A stretch of DNA of 64,000 nucleotides, taken from contig OW804097.1 of NCBI GenBank assembly GCA_942159475.1, positions 37,708,298-37,772,297 on the forward strand, written 5' to 3'. A program made the position numbers and the translations under genes. A model generated the notes under the pieces. It did no database searches and was not told the origin of the DNA. It saw only the letters and a program-made list of their open reading frames with translations. How positions within the stretch are numbered: the stretch's first letter is position 1; the number at the start of each line of letters is the position of its first letter. The stretch is from Sthenelais limicola. Taxonomy: Eukaryota > Annelida > Polychaeta > Phyllodocida > Sigalionidae. Positions 33,137 through 44,934 of the stretch are shown piece after piece.

Positions 33137-33371
33137 GGGTCAGATCTTCAGAAAATGTACAATTCAACTTCGCCAATCTTCTTAAATAACCCAGATTTCC
33201 GACACAAAGATGGTTCAAAATACAGTTCAACCTAACCAAACAGGTTGCTAGAATCAATGCAATGCTGAATATACTCGAATTTACCTAATTTTGACCAAAT
33301 TGCAGCCTAATTTGGCAGAATTTACTAAATGTGTACATCTGCCTATTGTACATTTTAAGAAAATCTGACCA
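33137..33371 (+). mobile_element. MITE-A copy 21
   Basis: ATAT on both sides. The right end reads TTTTAAGAAAATCTGACCA. Confidence 0.85.
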
Positions 33372-33375
33372 ATAT

Positions 33376-34216
33376 ATCCGATCATAAGTCAGAAGTGAAC
33401 CCGCACACCTGAAATTCATATATGGAAATCGATGATTCCCAGGTAGGTTGGCATCTAAATACACAGCACCTTGTCTGGCTTACATGGCTATGTTACATCA
33501 TGTTACGAAATAATGACGTAACAATGGGTAACCACTTTATGACTATAATTATCATTAAGTATTGTTATCATATTTAATATCCCAATTAAGTAACATGTCC
33601 ATAACTCATTAAAGTACCAATAGTGTTATGTAACATTACGTAACATTGTGTAACCTCATTATCTATCTAATTATCACCTATTAATTATAATATCTCATTA
33701 TTAAAATCGCTAATTATACTTAGCTATCCAATACTGTGCAAGTCTACTTATTCATGCTAAGCCATAGGTTACATAAGGGCTCCGCCCCCTACTCTTACCC
33801 ACATCCTGAAGGAACATGTGTACAGATTCTAGTTCATAAAATCAGTTGCTTAGTTCTTCTCACGAAGACCACACGTTCGTTTGCTATTCTTCCATTCATA
33901 CCTTAACAATACCCAGGAATTTATTGCAATATTTACGGTAGCATGTAAGAGCTCAGGTAGGACCCTCACCTACTTAATATTCCTCCAATCATCAATAGCC
34001 ACATGAACCAAGCACCTACCTGTATTTTAGACTACAATAAACATTCATTCTAGATCTTAGGATCAAAGCCTTTAGACTTCTTCTTTATACTTCTTATTTC
34101 TATACAATAATTCTACAACTATTCCATATACAAGATAGACCAAGTCTTCATATAACACCTATTTGCCTTCATGTAAATGGATGGATAATTGTTTTCTGAT
34201 TCGAGTCCAAAAGCGT
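33376..34216. other. Unassigned, GTTAC-rich segment
   Basis: Between 33485 and 33655 GTTAC/GTAAC words recur on both strands (TGTTACATCATGTTACG; GTAACATTACGTAACATTG). No clear unit or ends. Confidence 0.35.
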
Positions 34217-34220
34217 ATAT

Positions 34221-34458
34221 GGGTCAGGTCGTTAGAAAATATACAATTTGCCTTTACCAATCCACTCAAATAACCCAAATTTAAGAGAGAAATGAGCTTC
34301 AAAATACCGTTTAACATAGCAGAACCGATATTTTAAAGTAACATAATCCAAAATATACTCAGATATGCATGGAATTATGTTATCATTTTTTGCCCAATTT
34401 AGCATATTTTACTAAATGTGTAGAGCTGCCAATTGTACATTTTCTGACAATCTGACCC
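34221..34458 (+). mobile_element. MITE-A copy 22
   Basis: Left end GGGTCAGGTCGTTAGAAAAT; flanks ATAT and AAAT. Confidence 0.85.
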
Positions 34459-34707
34459 AAATAGGTCACTGCTGAAGGCATCACATTAAAAACCCGTCCT
34501 ATTGATCGAGATTTCTGAGAGCATCATGTCTCTAGCCAAGTATTTTTACACATGTGTAGCATCATATGTTATATGTCATAACCACTATAACATAAGTATA
34601 AAGTGGAAATGGAAAGGGTTGTATTGCATATTTTCAAAGCTGTGAGATTTCGTATTAGGACTTTGTGAATAGGTGCATCTGCAATCCTACCCCTCTTTTC
34701 AATAGGT

Positions 34708-34966
34708 GGGTCAGATTTTCAGAAAATGGACAATTCACATTTCTACACATTTCTCAAATTCTGCTAAATTAGTGTGAAAAATGATAAATACTGAGTACAT
34801 CTGAGTGTATTCTGTATTGTATTCATTCAATAAATCTGTCTGGTTATGTTGAACTGTATTTTGTACCTGATTTTTGTATTAAATTTGTACCTGATTTTTG
34901 TATTAAATTTGCGTTAGTTGAAGGGATTGGTGAAAGCCAATTGTACATTTTCTGAAGACTTGACTC
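34708..34966 (-). mobile_element. MITE-A copy 23, with internal duplication
   Basis: AGGT flanks both sides (34704-34707 and 34967-34970). A 25-bp tandem duplication (TTGTACCTGATTTTTGTATT unit) near 34860-34910 makes it longer than usual. Confidence 0.9.
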
Positions 34967-35580
34967 AGGTTGCCTTCCTTTCCTTGTTAGTCTCTGCAGC
35001 AATTTCTCAAAGAAAGGTTTCTCCGCTGTAACTCACTGCACGTAAATTCTCTCTTTTAAATATATCATATTGTTGTTGTTAAAGAAACCCAGGAAAGAGA
35101 CTCGGGTTCCCACCAGTGTTATATCGTTGATATTACTTATGGGATTGTTTGAATAGTGGAGAGCTATTGCATTAAGAGAAATGAATGGGGACCGTAGGCT
35201 TTGAATCCGACTGACAAGTATTTTATTATAGCAAACATACATAAAAGAATAAAAGGTTGTGGTCACTGTGATTAGTATTATTATACTAAGCAATGTTCGA
35301 AATACATCATCAAACGACAATCGCGTTTTTTTGTAATTATCATTTATGTAATTAATGACTTGGCCTGTAAATGGAATAAAATAAAACAAAATAACATTTC
35401 GACCTTTATTGGCCTCTATCTACTTTTTTAGATCACCACGTCTCGCCAGCAGAGAATGTGTAGAAGGTTTAAACTAATGGAAAGAATCCTTACAAAACAA
35501 GTTTTCGGCAGGACATGTCTTCCCCGCCCAGCAGTCAATCCTGTTAGTTTCCCTCACTGCACAGAATACCACACTATCAT
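34967..35580. other. Spacer with an unexplained 118-codon open frame
   Basis: The minus-strand frame at 35033-35389 has one hydrophobic stretch (LLSIIILITV) but no domain I recognise. AT-rich DNA yields such frames by chance. Confidence 0.25.
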
Positions 35581-35815
35581 GTTTCAGATCATCAGAAAAT
35601 GTACAATTCACCTTCACCAATCCTCTCAAATATCCTAATTTTAAGACGGAAATGAGCTTCAAAATATAGTTTAATATAGCAAAACGGATATCCTAAAACA
35701 AAACAATACCAAATATACTGAAATATACCTGGTATTCATCATTTGTCAGCCTGATTTAGCACATCTTACTAAATGTGTAGAGCTGCCAATTATACATGTT
35801 CTGACCATCTGACCC
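35581..35815 (+). mobile_element. MITE-A copy 24
   Basis: Left end GTTTCAGATCATCAGAAAAT; right end TTCTGACCATCTGACCC. Flanks TCAT and ACAT. Confidence 0.8.
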
Positions 35816-36757
35816 ACATAATAAGCTTCGCCTGAAAACTACCTGAATTTTTCGTGCACAACATAAATTTGTGGTGGGGAAATGAAGCAAATGCAATGTT
35901 CTCTAAATTAATTAGAAGTTTTAAATTAAATTCGCGCAGATCTCCTGTTTTTTTAGAATTATTTAGGCTAGACCTAAACGCTTTTACTTATACTTTAATA
36001 TGATTCTAAGAATGTTCTTTCCGACCCAAAATATAAGAATATCTCTTATTCAAAGGCTCAAAATAAGAGGTCAAACATATGTATATATGCCCTACAAGGA
36101 AGCTAGATTCAATTCAATTCATAGATTCTTTTATTGATGATGTTATTTCAATTACAGGTGGTTCGACGTCTGGTTAAATATTAACTATTTAGCCAGTTCT
36201 TCCGGCGAATGCCTAAAATCGAGCCCAACATGCATGGAAGTGCGGCTATAGGTACTTCCATACCACTACAACATAACTGAAAGTAAAGAATTTCTCACAT
36301 ATTAATATTGTTTCTGTAATTTAACCTTAGAGTCGTAATTAATAGAAATCAGAAGCAACTGTACATTACTAGGCGACCTTACCCATAGAAAACCTGCACC
36401 CGCTCCTAAAAGAATATAGCAATATAATAGGAAATTCTAGACGACCCCTCATAGGAAAGCTCGATAATCATTCAAACTTTGCTGTATCCCAAACCAGTCG
36501 TATTTGGACGTGAATAACTTTTTAAAAGTCATACATTATGGACATTTTAAGCATGAGTCTGGCATAAGCTATGGCCCCGAGGGGGATCATTACTTTACCG
36601 ATTCATCGTCCATGCTGGCCAAAATCGATCAGACACAATATAGCTGGTCCCATCTGAATTCACAGACATAATTTGGACAGGTATAAAAATATGGTTAGCC
36701 ACACAGCAGCAGCAAAAGGGCAAGAACATTTGTTAGACTTACAGTTTCTGGTTGCCG
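35816..36757. other. Mostly unassigned spacer
   Basis: Apart from repeat K at 36109-36200 nothing is recognised. Confidence 0.3.
36109..36200 (-). repeat. Dispersed repeat K, copy 2
   Basis: ATTCAATTCAATTCATAGAT, TTCTTTTATTGATGATG and GGTGGTTCGACGTCTGG parallel 14698-14790. Confidence 0.4.
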
Positions 36758-37573
36758 GCCCTGTTGTATAAGCTGGGTCAGATTTGTCAGAAAATGCTCA
36801 ATCTACTTTTCTACACATCTCTCAAATTCTGCTGAATTAGAGTGAAAAATGATAAATACTGAGTGTATCTAAGTGTATGTTGTATTGTATTCATTGAATA
36901 AATGTGTCTGGTTGTGTTGGACTGTATTTTGAACCTGATTATCGTCTTAAATTTAGATTATTTGAGAGAATTGGTGACGGCCAATTGTATATTTTCTGAG
37001 AACTTGACCCAGCTAAGCAGTGGGAAGCTGTGGGAATATTTCCCTCCCTATTAAATTGATCAAATGTAAATCTGTAATCGTATTTTTTGATTGTGTATCA
37101 CGAGAATATTAGGTTTACCTAAGACTGAACACAAGTAAAATTCTTTCCAAAAAGAATTCATTCCTACATGACATTTCCCAGCTTGTACGAATACTCCTTG
37201 CTCTACAGGTGTGGGTCAAGGTAGAAGGTAAATAGGATGCATAGGATTCAATTATTGGGTTTAAATACTAATATAACACATAACAATTTGAAGTGTCAAT
37301 GTCGGTATAATAATGGACAACTTGTTCTTATACATTCCAATACAACATAGAATACTTGGAATGGATTAGAATTTAGATTCACAGGTGTGACCTAGAAACT
37401 GACCCATTCGCTGTAGGAATTTCCTAGGTGATAGTTGGTAGTGTTTCAGGGAAGGAATAGCCTATACACACAATGCATTTTACCGTAGGAATTTCCTACC
37501 GAAGTAAAGTAAAAAAACAACGTAGGAATTCCCACAAAAAGACTCCTTCCTTAGCTTATACAACAGGGCCCTG
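36758..37573. mobile_element. MITE-G, inverted-repeat element hosting a MITE-A
   Basis: GGCCCTGTTGTATAAGCT at the left faces AGCTTATACAACAGGGCC at the right; homology continues inward to TGTGGGAAT / ATTCCCACA once the inserted MITE-A is removed. GTAGGAATTTCCTA occurs twice inside (near 37417 and 37484). Confidence 0.75.
36775..37010 (-). mobile_element. MITE-A copy 25, nested in MITE-G
   Basis: AGCT flanks both sides (36771-36774 and 37011-37014). The opposite arm of MITE-G reads GTATAAGCTAAGG, an internal empty site. The right end is the GAGAACTTGACCC variant. Confidence 0.9.
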
Positions 37574-37611
37574 GTGTGCCTCAGTGACATTCGTTATCGC
37601 AATGTACATGT

Positions 37612-37846
37612 GGGTGAAATCTTCAGAGAATGTACAATTCGCCTTCACCAATCCTCTCAAATAATCCAAATTTAAGCCAGAAATCAGGCTCAAAATACAG
37701 TTCAACACAGCTAAACAGATTGTTTGAATCGACCCAATACCAAATATACTTAGATATACCTCAAATTGACCATTTTTCAGTCTAATTTAGTAGTATTGAC
37801 TAAATGTGTAGATCTGCCGATTGTACATTTTCTGACAATCTGACCC
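37612..37846 (+). mobile_element. MITE-A copy 26
   Basis: Left GGGTGAAATCTTCAG, right TTTTCTGACAATCTGACCC; flanks ATGT and ATAT. Confidence 0.85.
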
Positions 37847-37915
37847 ATATATGCAATGGGTGTAGCATGCAACACAATACAAATATGTATGAGAGGCAAT
37901 GAAAAGTGGTCAATT

Positions 37916-38339
37916 GTGATGTGTTTAAGAAAATGAGTCACAATCCGCAAAAAATGATTTTGAGATACCATCATATTTGAAAAGATGAGATCAAGCGGAT
38001 TCCAATGGTGGTAAACATGAAGGGCATCTAAAACAACTTTTATATTTTATGTTTGATATGTTTATGTTTGAAAAAAAAAGGTTTGCAATCTTTCTTGGTG
38101 GGCAATTATCAGTAAAGTAACTAAATATACTGTATTGAATGACCTTCAAAACGCATGGACATATTTATTAAAATGTCTTGAAATTTCACACATATATTCA
38201 TGTAACTAGAGACGCTAAACTCTCTAAAATCCAAAACATTCCAAAAAGGAGATCACTCTAAGAGGAATAAATCACTCTGAAAAATATAATTTATGCGACT
38301 TGTGACACATTTCTCCATGATTTCTCCGTAACACATCAC
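37916..38339 (+). mobile_element. MITE-B copy 20
   Basis: AATT flanks both sides (37912-37915 and 38340-38343). Confidence 0.9.
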
Positions 38340-38438
38340 AATTGGTATAACTTTTAGGCTTCATGTTTGACTGTCACGTAAATCAAGTCTTACAGTTCAC
38401 AGGTGAAGGGGCGAATCCAGTCTGTTGGGACCATATAT

Positions 38439-38673
38439 GGGTCAGATTTTCAGAAAATGTACAATTCACCTTCACCAACCCTCCCAAATAACCCACATTT
38501 AAGACAAAAATGAGCTTCAAAATGCAGTTTAACATAACGGAACTGATACTTTAAATCAATGTGATACCAAATATACTCAAATATACCCGGTATTTATCAT
38601 TTTTCAGGCTAATTTAGCAGAATTTCCTAGATTTGTAGGGCTGCCAATTGTACATTTTCTGAAAATCTGACCC
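38439..38673 (+). mobile_element. MITE-A copy 27
   Basis: Both ends standard; ATAT on both sides. One of the most regular copies. Confidence 0.9.
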
Positions 38674-38851
38674 ATATAACAGTGAGCGATAATAAGTGAA
38701 GTCATCGCAGGAAAGAAGTTTGGTGGGTCCCCGAAATATAAATATGGACTTCTATGAAGCCCTGTCACAAAATCAAGCGGACCAAAATCCTCCAAAATCA
38801 TGGTCAAACTACTTTTAGATAGGTAGGAAAAGAACAGAACAAGAGGTACAT

Positions 38852-39062
38852 CCAAAGTCCAAACCCTCAGGTAAGATAAGAATGGTATGTCAGTGATTGG
38901 ACGCCTACTTCGCTAATCTGTTTCCTGGCCTAGGACTCGGTGTTTTATTGAGAATATAATGACATTTTGCGGTTGTAATGGAAATATAATGACACTTTGC
39001 GATTTGAGGCGAGAGGCTTTCCCTTCGTTTGAAGGGACTCTCTCAGCTTTGGGCCTCCACTG
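38852..39062 (+). mobile_element. MITE-C copy 4
   Basis: Interior well conserved; ends degraded (CCAAAGTCCAAACCC; GGGCCTCCACTGG). Confidence 0.75.
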
Positions 39063-39211
39063 GATGTAAACTGAGAACTGAACAGCAGCAGGCACTATTG
39101 GATGAAGAAACCTGTCAGGAAAATAGATATAGTATGTGTGTTCAGCACTAGGTATGCTCAGTGCAAAGGACTATGAATTAAATGGCTCTAACTATATTAA
39201 TGATGCTATAA

Positions 39212-39440
39212 GGGTCAGATCCTTCGAAAAAATACACTCGGAGGATCTACACATTTAGTAAATTCTGCTAAATTAGACTGTAAAATGATATACCAGGTAT
39301 ATCTGAGGATATCTAACATTGCCTTGATTCAAACAATATTTTTGGTTATGTAGTACTGAATTTCAAACCTGATTTTTGTCTAAAATTGGATTCTTTAAGA
39401 GGATTGGTGAAGATGAATTGTACATTTCCAGATTTTACCC
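39212..39440 (-). mobile_element. MITE-A copy 28
   Basis: Left GGGTCAGATCCTTCGAAAA, right CCAGATTTTACCC; flanks ATAA and ATAT. Confidence 0.75.
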
Positions 39441-39628
39441 ATATGTAGGCTATTATACAAACATGTGCATTCTTTAAATAAAAGTGGAAATCAGGTTTTT
39501 ATTTACCAAAGCTGGCTTAACGCTATTTGGATCAGATTTTCAGAAAATGTACAATTCACCTACAGCAATCCTCTCAAAAAACCCCCAAATTTCAGACAAA
39601 AATAAAGTTCAAAATACAGTTCAACCTA

Positions 39629-40660
39629 TATATATATATTGAAACTTTATTTTCATTTTGCTGCACATAAGGTCTACATGAAAATAGGGCTCTCGGCTCT
39701 GTCTCTCATCAGAGACAGTTCTTCTGCCCGGACCTTCTACATCTAACTCGTAAATACACATAGCAAAATAAAACACATAGCAAAACAGAACAAAATAAAA
39801 CAATGAGTAAAATATACTTGAGTTGTTTTCGCCAACATGTGGGCTAGTAAGCCTTGCAGTACCTTGTAAATAAGTATTGGAGTAAGACTTACATGCTTAC
39901 ATAAGTATAAATGCTTATCATAATACAATTGTTACATTAACATACCTAGGAGGAAGGGAAGTGACTCAAGGAAGTTGTCCTGTCTATTCCCTTAGCATAT
40001 AGTCTCTAAGGAATGTTCTAAACTGTCTAAGGTCATAATTCTTAGGATGGTTTGGGATGCTGTTCCAAAGAACTAGTCCTTGGTATACGAGGAATCTTTT
40101 TATTTTTTCAGTTTAGGGTTTGGTACTAGAAGTGATTTTCCTGATGCAAGATTTCTTAGGGAAATTTTCCGTTTATCAATATTATCTTCATTTTGACTTA
40201 ATTTGAAAGCGTATTCTAATAAATGTGCTTCTCTTTTCTTATGAAGAAATGGTATTTGCGGATCTTTATGTAATTTTTGTACATTAGTTCTTTTATCTAG
40301 ACCCTCAGATATCCTCAGACCAGTTCCTGGTCAATGTTCATGCCTAAATAAGCGTAATTTTCTGTTCGTTTGATCTCATTTTTCCCTATAAATATTGGTT
40401 TTATTACTTTCTGGTCTTTTTTCCTTGAGGTTGTCAAGGACATACCTCATTTTGCTTTTCCCTACATTTAAAGAAATCTTATTTTGCTTACACCATAAAT
40501 CTACACCCGCAAAGTCTGTCTGCAAGTTCTCTTCTGCAATTCCTCTATCTCTGTCTGATGTATATATTACTGTATCATCTGCAAAATGTTGGATTCTACA
40601 GTTTTTAATAACCTTGTGAATATCATTGATATATATAATAAACAACAGTGGTCCTAATGC
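39629..40660 (-). mobile_element. LINE (non-LTR retrotransposon) fragment, 5'-truncated
   Basis: Minus-strand order is reverse transcriptase remnant (from 40658), C-terminal domain, stop at 39984-39986, a 3' region of about 350 bp, AATAAAG, and a (TA)n tail at 39629-39640. Insertion occurred at a TA inside a MITE-A. The same family recurs at 62437-63530. Confidence 0.85.
39984..40658 (-). pseudogene. LINE reverse transcriptase C-terminal remnant
   Basis: Part of a non-LTR retrotransposon polymerase that would copy element RNA at the insertion site. The first frame begins LGPLLFIIYINDI and includes FADDTVIYTSD; the FADD motif holds two of the catalytic aspartates of reverse transcriptases. 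It breaks at 40376 and continues in another frame with YAYLGMNIDQEL. Then about 60 codons present in the 62.5-kb copy (the ILPHMDFGD region) are missing, after which RTNVQKLHKD, KKREAHLLEYAFKLS and LWNSIPNHPKNY are readable. Another one-base shift precedes the last part. Several disruptions mean it cannot work. Clade (Jockey/CR1-like) is uncertain. Confidence 0.85.
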
Positions 40661-40804
40661 TTAACCAAAAAGATTGCTAGAATCAATGCAATGCCGAATA
40701 TTCTCGAATTTATCTAGTATCGACCAAATTGCAGCCTAATTTTGCAGAACTTACTAAATGTGTAGAGCTGCCAATTGTACATTTTCTGAAAGTCTGACCT
40801 ATTT

Positions 40805-41125
40805 ATCATTTCTCACCTGATGGCGTTGATCCTCGGGTGGTCTAGAGTGAAATATGATGGTCTCGACTAGACCCCATCAATAAGATGTCTACAAATAAAG
40901 ACACTTCATAAGAGTGGTGTCTGGAAGTAAGGATTTATGGTAGGTTAATCCTTCAGATATAGCAAGTGGGTCTCGGTAGGCCAGATGAGGCAGATAGGTA
41001 TACTCTGGCATCAATTGATCATCAATATACTCTCCAGAAAATGCTGAAACGCCAGAAATTGATGTTCAACCGAGGATGAATGTAAACTCTGCTTATAAAT
41101 AAATCTTTAAAAAATAAATTCCAGA
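40805..41125. other. Unassigned spacer
   Basis: No element ends or gene. Confidence 0.35.
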
Positions 41126-41295
41126 CACTCTAGGTCCCAACCCTCAGATCAGATAAGAATGCTATATCCGCCTACGGCTTCCTGGCTTTATAATGACATT
41201 TTGCGGTCTTAATGGAATTATAATGACACTGTGCGGTTTGAGGCGAGGGCTTTGCCTTCGTTTGAAGCGACTCTCCAAACTTTGGGCCTAAACTG
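41126..41295 (+). mobile_element. MITE-C copy 5, internally deleted
   Basis: Lacks about 45 bp after GATAAGAATG; retains the right half and GGGCCTAAACTG end. Confidence 0.75.
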
Positions 41296-41336
41296 TAGAG
41301 TCATGTCAACTATTCATACTGCAATTCATCTCATTT

Positions 41337-41570
41337 GGGTCAGATTTCCAGAAAATGTACAATTCTTCTTCACCAATTCTCTCAAATAATCCAAATTTAA
41401 GACAAAAATTAGGTTCAAAATACAGTTCAACATAACCAATACATTGCTTGGATCATTGGAATACCAAATGTACTCAGAAATACCTATTATTTATCATTTT
41501 CCAGCTGAATTTGACCAAATTTACTAAATGTGTAGATCTGCCAATTGTACATTTGCTGAAAATCTGACCC
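41337..41570 (+). mobile_element. MITE-A copy 30
   Basis: ATTT flanks both sides (41333-41336 and 41571-41574). Confidence 0.9.
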
Positions 41571-41722
41571 ATTTAATCATTTTATCACATTTCTAGTTTT
41601 AGATTTATCATTGTCTAAGATGAATGTACATACATTTATTCATCGCCTTTTCCTATAAAAGTGTGCATATCTATGATAGGTTGCCTGAATACAGGCATTC
41701 TGAGATAGCTATATATTATTTG

Positions 41723-42100
41723 CAATAGGGGATTTGCATAGCCATCATTTTGAATCTTGATTAGCATGGACTTATAATATGGGACTAATTGTACAGGATA
41801 ACATCTATAGAAAACATGGTATGTTCAGCATGGAATATTTATCAATGCTCTAATGTCAGAATGTCAGAATGTCAGAATGTTATACAAGTTTCCATAGCAC
41901 AAGTTCCCACCTTTCCCATCATGTACTTGGTTTTCATAGGTCATGTTTCAAATGTCTCATGTGGTCAAATGATATTGGTGAAAACGTTCTTGCAATTTTC
42001 GACGAAAATAATGCCAAATATTTGTAAATCAAATTTCAACTGAATCAATCACAGGATGCACTGTAAAAGACATGCGTAGTGGCCCATGCAACTCCCCTAC
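41723..42100 (+). mobile_element. MITE-D copy 4
   Basis: CAATAGGGGATTTGCATAGC to GCAACTCCCCTA. Near 41850-41880 the 10-bp word AATGTCAGAA is repeated about four times. This is the most complete undoubled copy outside the tandem duplication. Confidence 0.8.
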
Positions 42101-42612
42101 ACTGTCCTAAAAATGCGTAGAACTATGGCGGTGCACCTTCAGAATAAGTGTAATTGGCTTTTGTTTTGGTCACCCTTACGTTGGGTAGAAATATGGTGCA
42201 GCGGCATAGCTTGGTGCCCATGTGGGAAAGCTTGTGTAGCTTTGTCATAACCTATGGCTATATATATCACCAGCTAAAACAAAGCATGAAGATGTGGAAA
42301 CGAATACACATTTCATTGTAGCATTTATGAGCGAAATAGCAGTGTCTGGTAAACGACATACATAGACCATAACTATATGCAATATATGTAGCCATATCTC
42401 ACCAAATAAACATATTTAACTATAAACATGTATACATAGGTGGGGCCCTTATTCAAGGTAATAAACAAGGTATCTCAATTGTATGTTGCCAAAGCACATT
42501 TAAAATGATTACCCATGCCATTACAAGATGATTGGAAATATCGGAAAATTGCACCTCACTGCAAAGTTACCTTTCAAAATAGTAATATAAAATCTGATAA
42601 TAAAGTGGGTAT
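42101..42612. other. Unassigned spacer
   Basis: No gene or repeat end recognised. Confidence 0.35.
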
Positions 42613-42616
42613 ATGT

Positions 42617-42710
42617 ATCATATGTATTTGTGGTGTAGTGGTTAGCATGCTGGCCCTCAGAGTGGGAGTTGGGAGCTCGAAGCTCGGCTGGTCTCACATT
42701 TTTTTTTCAT
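42617..42710 (+). repeat. tRNA-derived element (SINE head or tRNA pseudogene)
   Basis: TGGTGTAGTGGTTAGCATGC matches the RNA polymerase III A box context of a tRNA, GAGCTCGAAGCTC sits at B-box position, and nine T follow at about 42700. Acceptor halves do not pair, so it is not a functional tRNA. The following DNA to about 42870 (with GCCTGCGGCGCGGCAGGC hairpin) could be a SINE body. Confidence 0.5.
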
Positions 42711-42889
42711 ACAGTACTTGTCATGTAGTGTGATCTGAGCTTCGCATCCTGCAATTACACCCCCCTGCCTGCGGCGCGGCAGGCTACGGGACAAGTGTAG
42801 GTTTATGGCGGGGTGAATTACACATTTGAAATATGTGCTGCCCGTCCAGTGCTGTAGTTCTACTTGCGCAACGGGTACAGTGTATTGTG

Positions 42890-43003
42890 CGATTTGACCT
42901 TCAGTCTCGATCGATTTGAAACCTCCATCAGGCCATTAGATATAATAATTCTTTGAGAATCAAGATTCAAGATGGCGGCTATGCAAATCCCCTATTACAA
43001 ATG
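42890..43003 (+). mobile_element. MITE-D fragment, right half
   Basis: Nearly the same as 7849-7955, including CCATCAGGCCATTAGATATA and GGCGGCTATGCAAATCCCC. Confidence 0.75.
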
Positions 43004-43046
43004 ATACATAGCTATCCCACTGTACAAGACATGCGCAATAGCATAT

Positions 43047-43283
43047 GGGTCAGATTTTCAGAAAATGTACTATTGGCAGCTGTACATATTTAGTAAATTC
43101 TGCTAAATTAGACTGCAATTTGGTCAATACTACAGGTAAATTCGAGCGTATTCGGCATTGCATTGATTCTAGCAATCTGTTTGGATATGTTGAACATTAT
43201 TTTGAACTTTATTTTCGTCTGAAATGTGGGTTATTTGAGAGGATTGGCGAAGTTGAATTGTACATTTTCTGAAAATCTGACCC
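43047..43283 (-). mobile_element. MITE-A copy 31
   Basis: Standard ends; flanks ATAT and ACAT. Confidence 0.85.
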
Positions 43284-44934
43284 ACATGCAACTTCCCAAT
43301 TATAGCATCACCCGCTGATACTGACATTCAGAGGTAGCTAGGTATCATTTGTAATTATACCCTCAACCGTTGAGGGGAACCACATATATTCATATTAATG
43401 TTTTCGCCTGAAGGACCATCATTACATATAATAATGAGATATGCATCCCAACTGAGGATTCTGTGACAACCCATTTATTGCAACTTATGTAATCCAATGA
43501 ATAATACCACATAGTAACCATGGGGTCTGACATACTACATGTGGGTTGTATATATATACAGGTTAACTAACGAGTTGGTTGAAGGAGTGTGAATATTGCA
43601 CGAGTTGCGTAGCAAGGAGTGCAATATTCTGATCGACTGAAACCAATGAGCTAGGTAACAGATTTATTATACATGCTTTCAATCATGAAAATAGAAAAAA
43701 ATCGAGCCATAAATTTGAATTTTACCGGTAATCTTAGTTAAAAAAAACCAGTTGGTTGCCATAACAACCCCATGTCAATCACTAGTGAAATACGCACCAT
43801 GCGTAAATCACTCTAGATACGTTGTTTTCAGAGCAATGCGTGTATAATAAATGGGCAATAGTAATAAATTGCTAGAAAATACGCCTATTTTTTTTTTTAA
43901 ACAATTTTATTAGGAAGATTTCCAACAAAGTGGTAGGTCTCATCTCCTACAAAGGTATTTACATAGTTTAATTTAACACAAATATCGTGACGAATCAATC
44001 CTTGTTATAACCTACATAATTTACAACAAAAACATTCTAAATCGACTCAGGTATACTATATTATATAATTAATGTGGATGTCCGCATCAAATCCACTTGA
44101 TTACACCTATTACAGCTTATATATCAACATAACTCACTTTTTTTGTTTTTGGCCCATAATTAAAAACTAATACATCAATCTCGCTTAGATAAAAAATAAT
44201 TGGTTACATATTAACACCGATTTTGTAGTGCATACAATAGTTCTCATCATGCATAGCAAGCCTATTACAAGGCAGTGATATGCTGAAGCATGCCTATTGA
44301 ACTGTGTGAACCACAGGATATATTAACAGAATTGATAATTAATGCTGAATGTGTTAAAAAGAATGTAATACAAGAATAGTTGTAACTTGCATAACATACT
44401 ATAGTTATTGTTGAGTAGAGGTAACATTCCTATACCTTTAATTCATGTCATAAGTTTTGTTATTCATAAATAACAGTAGCATGTAATGTTTTAATCACTT
44501 TCATAATCCAGAACTCTGGTATTAAATATTCCACGGCTTTCTGGGAAGAACAACGGTGTTGACTTAAGGACCATTTCCTCTCAATTTGTAATTTGTAAGA
44601 AGAGAAATAAAAATACTTACAGATCAATGTATAATGGAGGAAACGTGTCTTTATTCGATTTATATCATTCAAAACTATGATGATTTTTAGATTAAAGAAA
44701 CAGATTTGGAAAAATGAGAAGATATGAAAGAGAGTAATGAACTCATTGCAAATTGATACCGCAAATTCCCGTATGGGAAAGTGCTGCTACTAGAACAGAA
44801 ATGAGTGTAATATGGACCCACATTTTACCTGCGTTAATCTAGTATTGAAAAGGTTAAATGAAACCTTAGAAATGTGGAGACAAGCTTACTAGAACAAAGT
44901 ATCCAGTCTTTATAGTAGTTTAGAGCATGTTAAT
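43284..44934. other. AT-rich spacer
   Basis: A small hairpin (GAATATTGCAC / GTGCAATATTC) lies at 43591-43632. A run of T followed by AAACAATTTTATTAGG near 43890 could be a minus-strand retroelement tail. No gene. Confidence 0.3.

Larger units (their letters stand above)
39529..40800 (+). mobile_element. MITE-A copy 29, split by a LINE fragment
   Basis: ATTT flanks the outer ends (39525-39528 and 40801-40804). Left part 39529-39628, right part 40661-40800. The break falls in the MITE-A word TTCAACCTAACCAAA. Confidence 0.9.

Noticed and set aside
33485..33655. GTTAC-rich segment as a possible satellite or binding-site cluster
   Set aside because: No consistent unit, spacing or palindrome could be defined.
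35033..35389. 118-codon minus-strand open frame with a hydrophobic stretch
   Set aside because: No domain, no flanking gene signals, and AT-rich DNA of this size gives such frames by chance.
43591..43632. Hairpin GAATATTGCAC / GTGCAATATTC as an element end or terminator
   Set aside because: Arms of 11 bp are expected occasionally by chance in 64 kb of AT-rich DNA and no flanking duplication was seen.
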